Assembly: GCF_901827185.1 (NCBI RefSeq)
Contig: NZ_LR594672.1
Coordinates: 1-64,000, forward strand
Reading direction: 5' to 3'
Length of the DNA: 64,000 nt
Source of the DNA: Variovorax sp. PBL-E5
GTDB lineage: Bacteria > Pseudomonadota > Gammaproteobacteria > Burkholderiales > Burkholderiaceae_C
Part shown: one piece after another, positions 38,419-46,853 of the stretch
Layout of the letters: the number at the start of each line of letters is the position of its first letter
How positions within the stretch are numbered: position 1 is the stretch's first letter
Program-made: the position numbers and the translations under genes
The notes under the pieces: generated by a model
Seen by the model: only the letters and a program-made list of their open reading frames with translations
The model's database searches: none
What the model was told of the DNA's origin: nothing

Positions 38419-39447
38419 ATGACCAAACCTCTCATCCTCGCCCTGGCCCTGGCTGGCTTGTCCTCGGTAGCGTTCGCTCAGGCGCCTGCGAAGGCCCCCG
38501 ATGCGCCCGCCGCCATCGCGGCGCCCGCTGCAACCCCTGCTTCGGCAGTTGCGGTGGCGCCAGCAGCCCCGACCCTGTCCTCGTTGACCGCGGGCGCGGT
38601 GGCCACGTTGGGTGCAGTGCCTTCGCAAGCCCCCGTGGCATTGCCGGGCACCTCCTCGGACCAAGCTGGCAGCTTCGTCAATCCGTTCAACGGCAAGCCG
38701 CTGTCGACCGAGCAGCTGCAGCGTGAGCTCGAGGTAGCGCGCTACCGCTCCCAGCTGCTGGAAGAGCGGTTGAAGCAGACGAGCACGGAAGCAGAAATCA
38801 AAAACGTCCCGATTCGCAAGGGTGTGGAAGCCGCTCAGGCATTGACGCAGACCAAAAAGGAAGAACTCCAGCTGCGGGATGTCGAGCAGTCCATGAAGCC
38901 GCAGCCCAAGCCTTCGGCACAGGAGCAATCTGGCGAGCCAAAGCCGGTCAAGAAGTCGGCAAAGGCGCTCGCCAAGGAAAAGGCAGAGGCCGAAGCTGCT
39001 GCGCGTCGCGCAGCGGAGATTCAAGCCGCCCAGGCCGCGGCGATTCCTCCGGCAACCTTGCTGTCGGTCATCTCGGTCGGTGGCAAGAACTCGGTCGTGC
39101 TCGACATCCGCGGGAACGTGGCTACCATCGCTGACGGCGAGATGAGCCCCGCAGGCCCGGTGAAGGTCATCAACACGCAGAGCGCCAACGTCGGCGGCCG
39201 CACGCTCAAGGTTCACGACCAGACCATCGGCCGCTTCGTGGTGTCCGACGCCAAGAAGGACCCCGTGCTACTGGGTGCGGGCATGCCGGTGGGCGGTGCT
39301 TCCTTCAATCCCGGGTCCAACGTGACCGCGCTGCCGCCGTCCATTCCGGCCAACAAGGCCGCGACGCTGCCGCCGCCCCCGCTGCCGGCCGGCTTGATGA
39401 ACACGACGAACGCCAACAAGACCATGCCGTCGGTCGCCCTCCAGTAA
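38419..39447 (+). CDS. PilP-like periplasmic pilus protein
   Basis: This 342-aa protein has a signal peptide ending at AFAQ (residue 21), an Ala/Pro-rich linker, a coiled-coil region (about 95-210) and a C-terminal beta domain (LLSVISVGGKNSVVLDIRGN, here in part, then ATIADGEMSPAGPVKVI). That C-terminal pattern fits the PilP_2-type domain that contacts secretins. It is much longer than IncI PilP (~150 aa) because of the coiled coil. It lies after the minor pilin and before the DHFR gene. The PilP name is a moderate-confidence structural guess. Confidence 0.55.
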   Translation: MTKPLILALALAGLSSVAFAQAPAKAPDAPAAIAAPAATPASAVAVAPAAPTLSSLTAGAVATLGAVPSQAPVALPGTSSDQAGSFVNPFNGKPLSTEQLQRELEVARYRSQLLEERLKQTSTEAEIKNVPIRKGVEAAQALTQTKKEELQLRDVEQSMKPQPKPSAQEQSGEPKPVKKSAKALAKEKAEAEAAARRAAEIQAAQAAAIPPATLLSVISVGGKNSVVLDIRGNVATIADGEMSPAGPVKVINTQSANVGGRTLKVHDQTIGRFVVSDAKKDPVLLGAGMPVGGASFNPGSNVTALPPSIPANKAATLPPPPLPAGLMNTTNANKTMPSVALQ

Positions 39448-39576
39448 GCGCTCGTACATCGCTCGCCGACACTGCTCTCGCCCGTTGCGAAAACCCTAAC
39501 GGGCGTTGTCTTATGAGTGCGGCGTCGCTGATTCCTACACGGGGCACCCAAAGCCCGTCAGACACTCGAAGGAATC

Positions 39577-40074
39577 ATGGAACTCTGCCTCATCTGGGCG
39601 CAAGCCCGAAGTCGAGCCATCGGTAAAGCCGGCACGCTGCCGTGGCGCGCGCCGGCCGACCTCAAGCACTTCAAGGACCTGACCGGCGGATACCCGGTCA
39701 TCATGGGGCGCAAGACGTGGGAGTCGCTGCCGATGCACCCCTTGCCAGGCCGGCTGAACATCGTGGTCACCAGCAAACCGCTCCAGCACGAAGGCGGCTT
39801 CGCCTGCAGCAGCCTCGAAGACGCGCTTGCGCTGGCGGGTACCTCCCGCCCCGCCAAGGTCTTCGTCATCGGTGGCCAGGCGTTGTACGAGCGAGCGATT
39901 CGGGTTGCGGATACGCTTTACGTCACACAAGTCGACACAAACGTTATAGATGCCGATGCATTCGGCCCTCCTATAGACGCGAGTGTGTTTCAGCTCGATG
40001 CTCAAGTCGCGGTCAAGGACGGCAGCTTGAACCTGGTCTTCGAGACCTATCGACGGCAGCGCAACCCCCGCTGA
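39577..40074 (+). CDS. Dihydrofolate reductase
   Basis: This 165-aa DHFR reduces dihydrofolate for thymidylate and purine synthesis. It shows the family signature: IWAQARSRAIGKAGTLPW, the acidic residue of PADLKHF, VIMGRKTWESLP, then LPGRLNIVVTS and FVIGGQALYE. Plasmid DHFRs can give trimethoprim resistance, but nothing visible here shows insensitivity, and phage-like nucleotide metabolism is the other explanation (compare the dNMP kinase at 18491). CTACACGGGG, half of the recurrent promoter motif, lies at 39535-39544. A strong terminator follows. Confidence 0.92.
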   Translation: MELCLIWAQARSRAIGKAGTLPWRAPADLKHFKDLTGGYPVIMGRKTWESLPMHPLPGRLNIVVTSKPLQHEGGFACSSLEDALALAGTSRPAKVFVIGGQALYERAIRVADTLYVTQVDTNVIDADAFGPPIDASVFQLDAQVAVKDGSLNLVFETYRRQRNPR

Positions 40075-40082
40075 CCCTGCTT

Positions 40083-40116
40083 AAGCGCCCGGATTGACGT
40101 CCGGGTGCTTTTTTGC
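40083..40116 (+). terminator. Rho-independent terminator of the DHFR gene
   Basis: AAGCGCCCGGA and TCCGGGTGCTT pair around a short loop and are followed by TTTTTTGCG. Confidence 0.88.
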
Positions 40117-40123
40117 GTCCTGG

Positions 40124-40153
40124 AAATGCAAAACGCCGCCCGAGGGCGGCGTT
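40124..40153 (-). terminator. Rho-independent terminator of the 106-aa gene
   Basis: Read leftward, AACGCCGCCC and GGGCGGCGTT form a 10-bp stem followed by TTGCATTT, 19 bp after the stop codon. Confidence 0.82.
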
Positions 40154-40171
40154 CGAGGCGGGAGCTAGAGC

Positions 40172-40492
40172 TCAGGCGGCCACGGCGTTCATGGCATCGT
40201 TGGCGACTCGATTGGAGCGGCGTTCGACCAGCGCCACTTCGACAGCAGCGGTCAACTGCTTGCTCACGTACCCGGAGCAGTTCTTGTACATGCCGGTTTC
40301 GAAGCGGGCGGCAGCCTCGCGCACCAGCTTGTTCACGGAAGGCAAACCACCAGGAACCGCACGGCAGGCCTGGGTGACCAGGAGGGGGTTCAGGGAAACC
40401 GTGGTCACGCGGCCGTCGCTGCGCTTGACGCGGAACAGTTTGTAGAAGTACGTGGTTTTCGGCTGTTGCTTGGTGGTGGCTGCTGCAGTCAT
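40172..40492 (-). CDS. Small basic protein, possible autoregulator
   Basis: This 106-aa protein is not recognised. It is basic and helical (LVTQACRAVPGG, VNKLVREAAARFE, VSKQLTAAVEVAL) without clear catalytic motifs. It is the only gene in the window with a near-consensus sigma-70 promoter, and that promoter is overlaid by repeated ACTGACAG words and an inverted repeat (see 40531-40587). This suggests a strongly expressed and tightly repressed gene, possibly by its own product. It is divergent from the second pilus module. DNA binding is inferred only from size, charge and context. Confidence 0.6.
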   Translation of the reverse strand: MTAAATTKQQPKTTYFYKLFRVKRSDGRVTTVSLNPLLVTQACRAVPGGLPSVNKLVREAAARFETGMYKNCSGYVSKQLTAAVEVALVERRSNRVANDAMNAVAA

Positions 40493-40530
40493 GTGATTCC
40501 TTCGGCGGTTGGGGTTGGGCCTAAAACGAG

Positions 40531-40587
40531 TGACAGTCGAATTCTGTCAGTGTTACGAATTATACGAGCACTGTCAGTATCAGTCAA
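40531..40587 (-). promoter_or_regulatory. Consensus sigma-70 promoter with repeated operator words
   Basis: Leftward -35 TTGACT (40582-40587) and -10 TATAAT (40559-40564) are spaced by 17 bp. ACTGACAG occurs in the spacer (40571-40578) and just after the -10 box (40544-40551), and an inverted copy (TGACAG, 40531-40536) makes a palindrome with the latter. The layout is that of a repressor-controlled promoter. Confidence 0.75.
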
Positions 40588-40627
40588 GCGGCTAGTGGTA
40601 TCGCTCGGACGTGTAGGCACCGCTGCA

Positions 40628-40650
40628 CATAAACGATTCAGCTATACGGT
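40628..40650 (+). promoter_or_regulatory. Bipartite plasmid promoter motif, second pilus module
   Basis: CATAAA (40628-40633) is followed by CTATACGG (40642-40649), 30 bp before the HD-like gene. Confidence 0.68.
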
Positions 40651-40679
40651 GATGCCGCCTTTAAGCCCCGACACCACCT

Positions 40680-42149
40680 ATGCGCCCCAAGCTCCTTAAA
40701 AGTTTCATCGTCGTCCTGCTGTTCTGGTTCCTCTTCTCCACCGTCTGGTGGACCCTGGCCTCGCCAGAGACGAACTACAAGGCCTTGGTCGCCCTGCAGA
40801 AGCTCCTGCCCTTCATCAACCTGAAGGTCCCGGCGGAAATCTCCATCATGGGGGCCTGGCGGGTGCAAATCTCGGTGCTCGCATACTGGACCGCTCCCAT
40901 CCTGTTGGGGTCTGCCATGTTCGGAGCTGTTGGCCTGGGCCTGGTATGGACGCAGGCGGCGCGCCAGAGCAAGGAACGGGCAGAGCGGGAAGCGGGTTCG
41001 GGCTCCTTCCGCGAGGTCACTATCACCCGCGGCGAGCTCCCGCTGCCCAAGACCTGGCCGCGCGATGAATTGGACTTGGGCGCCGACGACGACTCGGCGC
41101 TGTCGCGCATGACGGAAAAAGAGCGTGTGCTGCTCGGCGACGTCCTCGGGACGCTTTCGGCGCACCCTGACGCATACCCCGGAGAAGGCGTGAGGGTCAG
41201 CCTTCTCGAGCACGCCCTCAACCTTGCCTCCAAGGCATTGACCCATCGCCGGTACCCTGGCCTGTCGGCAGTGGTCGCAGCAGCCCACGAGCTCGGGAAA
41301 ATTGAGGCGTACGTGAAGCGTGGCGATACCTGGACGGCCATCAAGGACCATGACCGCGAGGCCTCCCGCATCCTCGGTACGCTGACCTCGTGGTGGGCCC
41401 TGCCGGAAGCTGACCGCAATGCGGTGATGATGGCCGTCAAGTTCCACAGCCGCCCGCGCCAGATTCCTGATGTCAACGGCGACCCTGCCATCTACCGGCA
41501 AGCGCGCGAAATCCTGGATGCAGCCGATGGCGCCCAGGCTGAAGCCCTGACCGAGCAGAAGACCCAGACCCTGGAGAAGCTCGAGTTGCCGGACCTCATC
41601 CTGGAGGGCTTCCTCCAGGCGCTTCCGCAACTCTCGTTCCAGAGCCGCGGCTTGCCCAAGGGCGTGCAGGCCGTCGCCTGGAAAGTGAAGAACCGCGTCT
41701 ACATGCTTGAAATCAAGCTGCGCGACACCGTGCTCGCGAAGCTGCCACAGGAAGTGCGCGGCGCACTTGCCCCCAATCCGAAGGAGCGCAGCCGCCTCCA
41801 GCCATTCACCCTGGCACTCTTGAAGGCCCTGGACGAAAAGGGTTGGCTCGTGCGCAAGCACGAGAGTACGAAGCTTGAGGTCAAGGAGGCGCTGTGGAAC
41901 GTCAAGGCAGGCAAGCTGGAGTTCAAGGGCGTCATCATCATCGACGTGCCTGAGGAGTACATGACGCAGCTCCCGAAGGAGGACAGCATGTACGACGTTG
42001 CCATCTCCGGGACGCTCTTCACGCCATCGGCTTCTACAAACGCCGCGACCGTCGCAGGGACCGCCATCTCGAAGGGGGACCTGCTGGGCAGCGTGCTCAA
42101 GCCAGCTACGCCGAGAGAAAAGCCGCCTGCGCCGCCGGCCGAGGTTTAA
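40680..42149 (+). CDS. Membrane protein with degenerate HD-type domain
   Basis: This 489-aa protein has two N-terminal transmembrane helices (residues ~9-28 and ~65-90). A central region resembles an HD phosphohydrolase fold: EHALNLASKAL, then AAHELGKIEAYV, then DHDREASRILGTL. The diagnostic His-Asp pair is His-Glu here, so metal-dependent hydrolysis may be altered or lost. The C-terminal ~150 residues are a mixed domain and a Pro-rich tail. It opens the operon that contains the second secretin. Function is unknown; relation to MobH-type HD relaxases was considered but is not supported enough. Confidence 0.55.
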   Translation: MRPKLLKSFIVVLLFWFLFSTVWWTLASPETNYKALVALQKLLPFINLKVPAEISIMGAWRVQISVLAYWTAPILLGSAMFGAVGLGLVWTQAARQSKERAEREAGSGSFREVTITRGELPLPKTWPRDELDLGADDDSALSRMTEKERVLLGDVLGTLSAHPDAYPGEGVRVSLLEHALNLASKALTHRRYPGLSAVVAAAHELGKIEAYVKRGDTWTAIKDHDREASRILGTLTSWWALPEADRNAVMMAVKFHSRPRQIPDVNGDPAIYRQAREILDAADGAQAEALTEQKTQTLEKLELPDLILEGFLQALPQLSFQSRGLPKGVQAVAWKVKNRVYMLEIKLRDTVLAKLPQEVRGALAPNPKERSRLQPFTLALLKALDEKGWLVRKHESTKLEVKEALWNVKAGKLEFKGVIIIDVPEEYMTQLPKEDSMYDVAISGTLFTPSASTNAATVAGTAISKGDLLGSVLKPATPREKPPAPPAEV

Positions 42150-42167
42150 ACGCCTGTGCCTAGAACT
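42145..42167 (+). promoter_or_regulatory. Possible bipartite promoter motif
   Basis: TTTAAA (42145-42150) is followed by CTAGAACT (42160-42167) at the usual spacing, 24 bp before the gene at 42191. The second block deviates from CTAYACGG, so this is a weaker copy. Confidence 0.35.
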
Positions 42168-42190
42168 ATGAACCTCGCCCCTCTCTACCG

Positions 42191-42652
42191 ATGAAAAAAC
42201 TTCACCTTGCCGTCGCGGCGCTGCTGGCCACCGCCTCCGGCGTTGCGCTCGCACAGTCCGCACCAAATCCCTTCGCGCGCCCCGTGGAGCCCGCGCAGCC
42301 GGCCCCCGTGGTGGAGCAGTCGCAACCGGGAATGCCGCTGGCCACGCCGGGCGTCGTTCAGGCACCCGTACCGGCTGCGCCGGCAATGCCCATCGTGCTT
42401 TCCAAACCCACCATTGAAGAAGAAGTGGACGCAAGTCGAGTCGGCACGGTAAACGGCCTGCGCATCTACCGCGGCACCAACACGTACGTGTTCGAGAAGG
42501 CCGCTGACAAGGAACTCATCCGCAGAGTCTCCAACCCGGCCGCGCAGGTTGGCGCTCCCGCCGCGACCGTCGGGGCTCCGGTTCCGATGCCCGCGGCGCC
42601 CACTCCGCGCGACCTGCCGTCCAGCGTCGGCAAGCCTGCCCCGAAGAAATAA
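42191..42652 (+). CDS. Exported Pro-rich protein next to secretin B
   Basis: This 153-aa protein is not assigned to a family. It has a signal peptide ending at ALAQ (residue 21) and Pro/Val-rich flanks around a short conserved-looking core (EEEVDASRVGTVNGLRIYRG). Its place directly before a lipoprotein secretin (13 bp) suggests a pilotin- or PilM/TcpQ-like helper for secretin assembly. That role is inferred from context only. Confidence 0.6.
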   Translation: MKKLHLAVAALLATASGVALAQSAPNPFARPVEPAQPAPVVEQSQPGMPLATPGVVQAPVPAAPAMPIVLSKPTIEEEVDASRVGTVNGLRIYRGTNTYVFEKAADKELIRRVSNPAAQVGAPAATVGAPVPMPAAPTPRDLPSSVGKPAPKK

Positions 42653-42665
42653 GGAACCCTTGAAA

Positions 42666-44333
42666 ATGAACAAGACCCTGCGACTCGTCGCCGTGGCCGC
42701 AGCCGTCATGCTGGCGGGCTGCTCCACCATCACCCCCAAGGATTTTCCTGAGGACCTTCCGAATACCTCGCTGAAGGCGGAGCAGGCCATGTCCATCTCG
42801 GAGGGCTGGGACGCGGCACCGGTGGTGAAGGAGGGGAAGGCGTCCATCGTCATCATGACGCCGTTCTCCCTCCCGCCTGAAGTCAAGAACCGCAAGGTGC
42901 AGCTGAGCCTCGAGCCGGGTGCAACCGTCAAGGACGTGGTCGCCGTGCTGGGCGAGATGGGCGTTCCCATTCTGATTTCGGATGAACAGGCCGCCGGCAA
43001 GAGCTTCTACATGCCGCGCTTCAACGGCACCCTCGGCCAGCTGCTGAGCGCCATCGGTCGCGCAACGGATGTCTGGTTCACCTGGAACGAAGGCGCCGTC
43101 CTTGTCTCGAGCACCGAGCGCATCGCCGTGAGCGTCCCCCAGGACAACACCTTCGGTGAGGTGCTGGTCAAAGGCCTGGACGCCATTGGCATCAAGGAGC
43201 GTGCGGTTACGTGGCAAGCCGGCATGGCCTCGCTGGACGTCACCCCTTCGCAGTACCGCAAGGTTCGCCACTACCTCGGCCGCATGACGGACAACTCGGC
43301 CTTCGTGACGCTGCAGGTGGCGGTGGTGAACGTGACCCTGAACCAGAACGCCAAGCAGGGCGTGGACTGGGAGAAGCTCCAGCTGGCGGCACTGACTGGC
43401 GGCAACGTCCAGGATATCCAGGCCTGGCAGAAAGCGCTCAACCTGAACCAGCCCACGACCGGCACCGGCATCAACGGACAAACCGGCACAACCGGGACCA
43501 ACGGCACGACCGGAGCGACCGGCACGACGGGCACGACGGGCACGACCGGCAACGCCGTCGCCGATGCAGCCAACGCTGTGGGCAGCATCGCAGGCGCAGT
43601 GTCCCAGGCAGGCTTCGCTGGCGGCGCTCTGCAAGGCCTCATCTTCACGCAGCGCTTCAACTTCTCCGGGATGTTCAACTTCCTGCAAACGTACGGCAAC
43701 GCCGAGACCAAGCAGAACGTCCTGCTGAAGACGGTGGCCGGCAACAAGGTCGAGTTCAAGTCGCTCACCCAGATTCCCTACGTGAAGGAAATCGGCGTGA
43801 CGCAATCGACCGGCGCGAACAACAACACCGCGCTGGGCTCGACGCAGACGGAGAAGGCTGACGACGGCATCACCGTCGAAATGACGCCGACCTATGACTC
43901 GGCTGCCAACACGGTGACGGTGGACATGAAGCTTGCCATCAAGGCCGTGATTGCCTTCAACGAGCTGTCCGCGGGCAACCAGCTCGGCAAGCTGACCCAG
44001 CCGACGACGGCGGAACGCAGCTTCAACGATATCCTGCGCATGCGCCCCGGCCAGACCGTGGTCGTCGGCGGCCTGGCCTACGACTCTATTTCGAACAGCT
44101 TCGGCTCACCCCTGTTCCTGCAGGGCACCAAGGCTGAATCGCAGACCCTGAAGCTGGACCGCCAGAGCATGTTCATCGTCGTGCGCTCGAGCGTGGTTCG
44201 CATCGGCCAGCTCGTCGAGGAGTCGGAGCCTGGCATGGAGGACTACCTCGAGCTCGCGCCCGGCAAGGCCAACCCGACCGCCGCCGAGAAGCGCAAGGCC
44301 GGCGGCCGCCTGAACGCGGGCAAGGCGGAGTAA
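42666..44333 (+). CDS. PilN-type lipoprotein secretin, set B, with collagen-like insert
   Basis: This ~555-aa secretin has a signal peptide ending in the lipobox MLAGC (Cys19). N-domains follow and the secretin core begins near residue 220 (FVTLQVAVVNVTLNQNAKQGVDW, shown in part), ending at TVVVGGLAYD. Residues ~268-294 are nine consecutive Gly-x-y triplets, mostly Gly-Thr-Thr, as in bacterial collagen-like proteins. This insert replaces the Gly/Ser linker of the set A secretin. ATG 42666 is chosen to give a proper lipoprotein signal; the frame is open further upstream. It is paralogous but clearly distinct from the 27282 product. Confidence 0.88.
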   Translation: MNKTLRLVAVAAAVMLAGCSTITPKDFPEDLPNTSLKAEQAMSISEGWDAAPVVKEGKASIVIMTPFSLPPEVKNRKVQLSLEPGATVKDVVAVLGEMGVPILISDEQAAGKSFYMPRFNGTLGQLLSAIGRATDVWFTWNEGAVLVSSTERIAVSVPQDNTFGEVLVKGLDAIGIKERAVTWQAGMASLDVTPSQYRKVRHYLGRMTDNSAFVTLQVAVVNVTLNQNAKQGVDWEKLQLAALTGGNVQDIQAWQKALNLNQPTTGTGINGQTGTTGTNGTTGATGTTGTTGTTGNAVADAANAVGSIAGAVSQAGFAGGALQGLIFTQRFNFSGMFNFLQTYGNAETKQNVLLKTVAGNKVEFKSLTQIPYVKEIGVTQSTGANNNTALGSTQTEKADDGITVEMTPTYDSAANTVTVDMKLAIKAVIAFNELSAGNQLGKLTQPTTAERSFNDILRMRPGQTVVVGGLAYDSISNSFGSPLFLQGTKAESQTLKLDRQSMFIVVRSSVVRIGQLVEESEPGMEDYLELAPGKANPTAAEKRKAGGRLNAGKAE

Positions 44334-44341
44334 GGACGCAG

Positions 44342-45352
44342 ATGAACAACCTCCAAGAATCCCCCGCCCCGAAGCAACCTTCGGAGCCTTCGTTCGATGA
44401 GGAGTGGCGCGAGAGCGACTTCCTCCCCACGGGAGAGCAGCCGGTGAGCCAGGCCCTGGAGCCCATCGCAGAGGAGGCGACCGCCCAGGCCGCAGACGCG
44501 CTGCCGGTCATGAAGCCGAGGAAGCGCTTCTTCGGCAGCCGCATGAAGTCCGCCGTGAGCGAAGACCCGACCGCCGCGTCCCCGGGCGAGCCAACGACCG
44601 TGCTGCGCTCGGCTCCCATTCGAATCCTCATCGGCTACCTGCCGGAGGTCCGCGAGCGTGACGCCCGCGAGTACGCGCTCGGCGTGGCGGAAAAGCACTT
44701 CGACCAGCCGGCCATGGCTTTCTACGACGCCTTCAAGCTCGGGGACGGCTACGCCTACGAAGTGCACGAAGGCGGCGACGGCGTCGCCTACCTGCCGCAA
44801 ATCATCAAGTACTTCGACAGCCTCGGCCCCTATCGCGCGGACGAGCCGGCGAAGGTGACCATCCGCACGGGCACGCGCCTCGTCGAAGTGGAGCGCCAGG
44901 CCACGGGACTGTCGGCCATTCTTCTGCCGGAATCGTCCACGAAGGAACCGACCGCCTGGCTGGCGCCGCGCGAGCGCATGTCGCCTGCCCTGAACCAGCG
45001 AACTCGTTTTCTGGTGCTGGGCGCCGTGTTCTTCGTGACCGGCTTCTTTGCCCTGGTGGGCTCCATGGTGACGCGATACCAGCCGTACGACGCACCGGTA
45101 GCCTCCGCCGTGAGCCGCGTGAACTATGACGACCTGCCAATCTCGCGCTGGCCGCGCCTGCAGTCCTTGCAGCCGAACTCGTACGTTGCAAAGGTGGAGT
45201 ACGCCGACAAGCGATGGAAGGCGCTTGATATTCGGGACGCCCGGATGACGCAGGCTGCGCCCGTCGGTGCGCCGCCCCCGCCGCAGGTGGCGCCGCCAGC
45301 TCCAGACCTTACGCCGCCTCCCGCTCCCCCTACGACTCCCGCCGGGCAATAA
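44342..45352 (+). CDS. PilO-position bitopic membrane protein, set B
   Basis: This 336-aa protein has a ~220-residue cytoplasmic N-terminal part, one transmembrane segment near residues 223-243 (FLVLGAVFFVTGFFALVGSM) and a short periplasmic part ending in a Pro-rich tail. The topology (large N-terminal domain, central helix) matches the PilO-like protein of set A, and it also follows the secretin by 8 bp. No motif allows a firm family name. Confidence 0.55.
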   Translation: MNNLQESPAPKQPSEPSFDEEWRESDFLPTGEQPVSQALEPIAEEATAQAADALPVMKPRKRFFGSRMKSAVSEDPTAASPGEPTTVLRSAPIRILIGYLPEVRERDAREYALGVAEKHFDQPAMAFYDAFKLGDGYAYEVHEGGDGVAYLPQIIKYFDSLGPYRADEPAKVTIRTGTRLVEVERQATGLSAILLPESSTKEPTAWLAPRERMSPALNQRTRFLVLGAVFFVTGFFALVGSMVTRYQPYDAPVASAVSRVNYDDLPISRWPRLQSLQPNSYVAKVEYADKRWKALDIRDARMTQAAPVGAPPPPQVAPPAPDLTPPPAPPTTPAGQ

Positions 45353-45362
45353 GGACCGATAC

Positions 45363-45845
45363 ATGTCTCCAGAACAAAAACGCAAGTTCAACACCGCGGC
45401 TGGCTCGACGTTCATCGCCATCGGCGTGTTCGCATGGGCGCTGACCTCCTATTTTGCGGTGACCCCGAGCCAGGCACGCCCCGCGCCGACCTATAGCGGA
45501 GCAGTCGTCGACCTACAGTCGTGCGCGGGCACTCTACGCAGCCTGGGCTACAGGGATGTCGCCATGAAAGGCGATGACATCATCATCTTCGAAGAACTCT
45601 CCGACGCCCCGAAGGAGCAGTTGGAGCGCGCCACGCTGGCAGCCACCGTGTGCAAGCTCGAGATGAAGTCGTTCTGCATGGGAGAGGCCTGTGCGCGCCC
45701 TGGGATGAGCTTGACCGTGGCCCGTCCGCAGGCCATGAGAGAAGCGGCAAAGGCGAAGCCTGACGCGGCTGCAGCGGCCGCGAACCCGGGACCCGCGGCC
45801 TCCGGGTCGAAGTTGATGCCTCCAAAGGCGTTGCCCAAATCTTAA
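45363..45845 (+). CDS. Small PilP-position membrane protein, set B
   Basis: This 160-aa protein has one N-terminal transmembrane segment (FIAIGVFAWALTSYFAV) and a periplasmic domain with four cysteines (QSCAGTLRSLGY, VCKLEM, FCMGEACARPG). It ends in an Ala/Pro-rich tail. Position after the PilO-like protein and size resemble PilP of IncI systems, but sequence motifs are not decisive. ATG 45363 is the first start after the previous stop codon. A terminator follows. Confidence 0.55.
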   Translation: MSPEQKRKFNTAAGSTFIAIGVFAWALTSYFAVTPSQARPAPTYSGAVVDLQSCAGTLRSLGYRDVAMKGDDIIIFEELSDAPKEQLERATLAATVCKLEMKSFCMGEACARPGMSLTVARPQAMREAAKAKPDAAAAAANPGPAASGSKLMPPKALPKS

Positions 45846-45851
45846 GACAAC

Positions 45852-45874
45852 GGCCCGCACTAGCGGGCCTTTTC
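45852..45874 (+). terminator. Rho-independent terminator of the secretin B operon
   Basis: GGCCCGC and GCGGGCC pair around ACTA and are followed by TTTTC. Confidence 0.85.
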
Positions 45875-45911
45875 AATCCGATTGGGGCTGTACGCAAATA
45901 GGCCTCAACCA

Positions 45912-45954
45912 TATAAAAACTGATATTCGTTTCTTAGTCGACTTTCTATACGGA
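45912..45954 (+). promoter_or_regulatory. Promoter region of the leaderless pilin gene
   Basis: CTATACGG (45946-45953) matches the second block of the recurrent motif. TATAAA is present (45912-45917) but 35 bp upstream, farther than usual. A leader of ~80 bp follows. Confidence 0.4.
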
Positions 45955-46033
45955 GTATCAGCAGGCTGCGAGTGACGCATGTGCGTCAACCGACCGGCTG
46001 GTGAATTTTCCACTCCATCAAGGATTCGACACC

Positions 46034-46477
46034 ATGTTCTCCCTCATCATCACCATCATCTCCATCGCTCTGGTCGCTGCTCTGGCTCTCGCCACCATCT
46101 ACTACGGCGGTACCGCCTTTAACAAGGGTGCCGCTGAAGCCAAGGCCTCGCAGTTCATCAACGAAGGCCAGCAGCTGAATGGCGCTTCGCAACTGGCCAA
46201 GACCGACGTCGAAGCCGGCACGCTCGTGGCTGCCCCGGCCACCATCGACGACCTAGCACCGGCATACCTGGCGCAAGTCCCCGGCACCTGGGCGTCGGCC
46301 GACATGACTCTCGCAACCTCGGTCGTGCCCAGCAAGAAGGTGTGCGACGCCATCAACGTGAAGGCAGGCCTGCCGGAAGCCGGCCCGGCCGACGCAGCCG
46401 AAGAAGCAGCCAAGGCCTTCTTCTGCAAGGGCGACGGCGCTGCAACTCCGGTGTACACCATCACCTACAAGCTGTAA
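46034..46477 (+). CDS. Leaderless pilin-like protein
   Basis: This ~147-aa protein begins directly with the hydrophobic helix MFSLIITIISIALVAALAL, without the leader and Gly of a class III signal. If only Met were removed, Phe would be residue +1, as in mature type IV pilins, but Glu5 is missing. Two cysteines near the C-terminus could form the pilin disulfide loop. ATG 46034 is preceded by AAGGA. A paralogue on the opposite strand (46955-47368) shares the N-terminus and lies with a dedicated ATPase and platform protein. It is probably the subunit of a second filament. Confidence 0.65.
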   Translation: MFSLIITIISIALVAALALATIYYGGTAFNKGAAEAKASQFINEGQQLNGASQLAKTDVEAGTLVAAPATIDDLAPAYLAQVPGTWASADMTLATSVVPSKKVCDAINVKAGLPEAGPADAAEEAAKAFFCKGDGAATPVYTITYKL

Positions 46478-46515
46478 TCGCATGCGGGGCATGCCCCGCA
46501 CACGTACAGCGCACA

Positions 46516-46545
46516 GAAGCGGCCCCTTGGGCCGCTTTCTCGTTT
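46516..46545 (+). terminator. Rho-independent terminator
   Basis: AAGCGGCCC and GGGCCGCTT pair around CTT and are followed by TCTCGTTTG, after the leaderless pilin gene. Confidence 0.82.
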
Positions 46546-46811
46546 GCGTCCTCCTGACACACCACCTGACGTCCCGGGAACCCTGCAGACTCTCGTCGGT
46601 CACTAGCAGGCCAGCTAGGCCGCATTCTCCTATGCATGTCCATAGTGCTGGTCGCGCGGGTCGTTTACCGGCCCGGTAGCGCGCCGGTCGCCGCAGTTCG
46701 CGGCCAAGCCCAGCGTTGAGGAAGAACAATACAACTCAGAAGGCCTCTGGCTTATGCCCCCCCGACGTTGCCATGCAAAGGGGTGTTTCAAGCCTTGCGA
46801 CAGCGGCACGA

Positions 46812-46848
46812 GCGCAAAGAGAAAGCGGCACGCGATGCGTGCCGCTTT
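46812..46848 (-). terminator. Rho-independent terminator after tRNA and pilin-like gene
   Basis: Read leftward, AAAGCGGCACGC and GCGTGCCGCTTT form a perfect 12-bp stem followed by CTCTTTGCGC. It would end a transcript that carries the pilin-like gene and the tRNA. Confidence 0.8.
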
Positions 46849-46853
46849 GCAGT

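Noticed and set aside
40680..42149. MobH-type HD relaxase
   Set aside because: The HD-like order is present but the His-Asp pair is His-Glu, the protein is membrane-anchored, and no other relaxase hallmark is visible.
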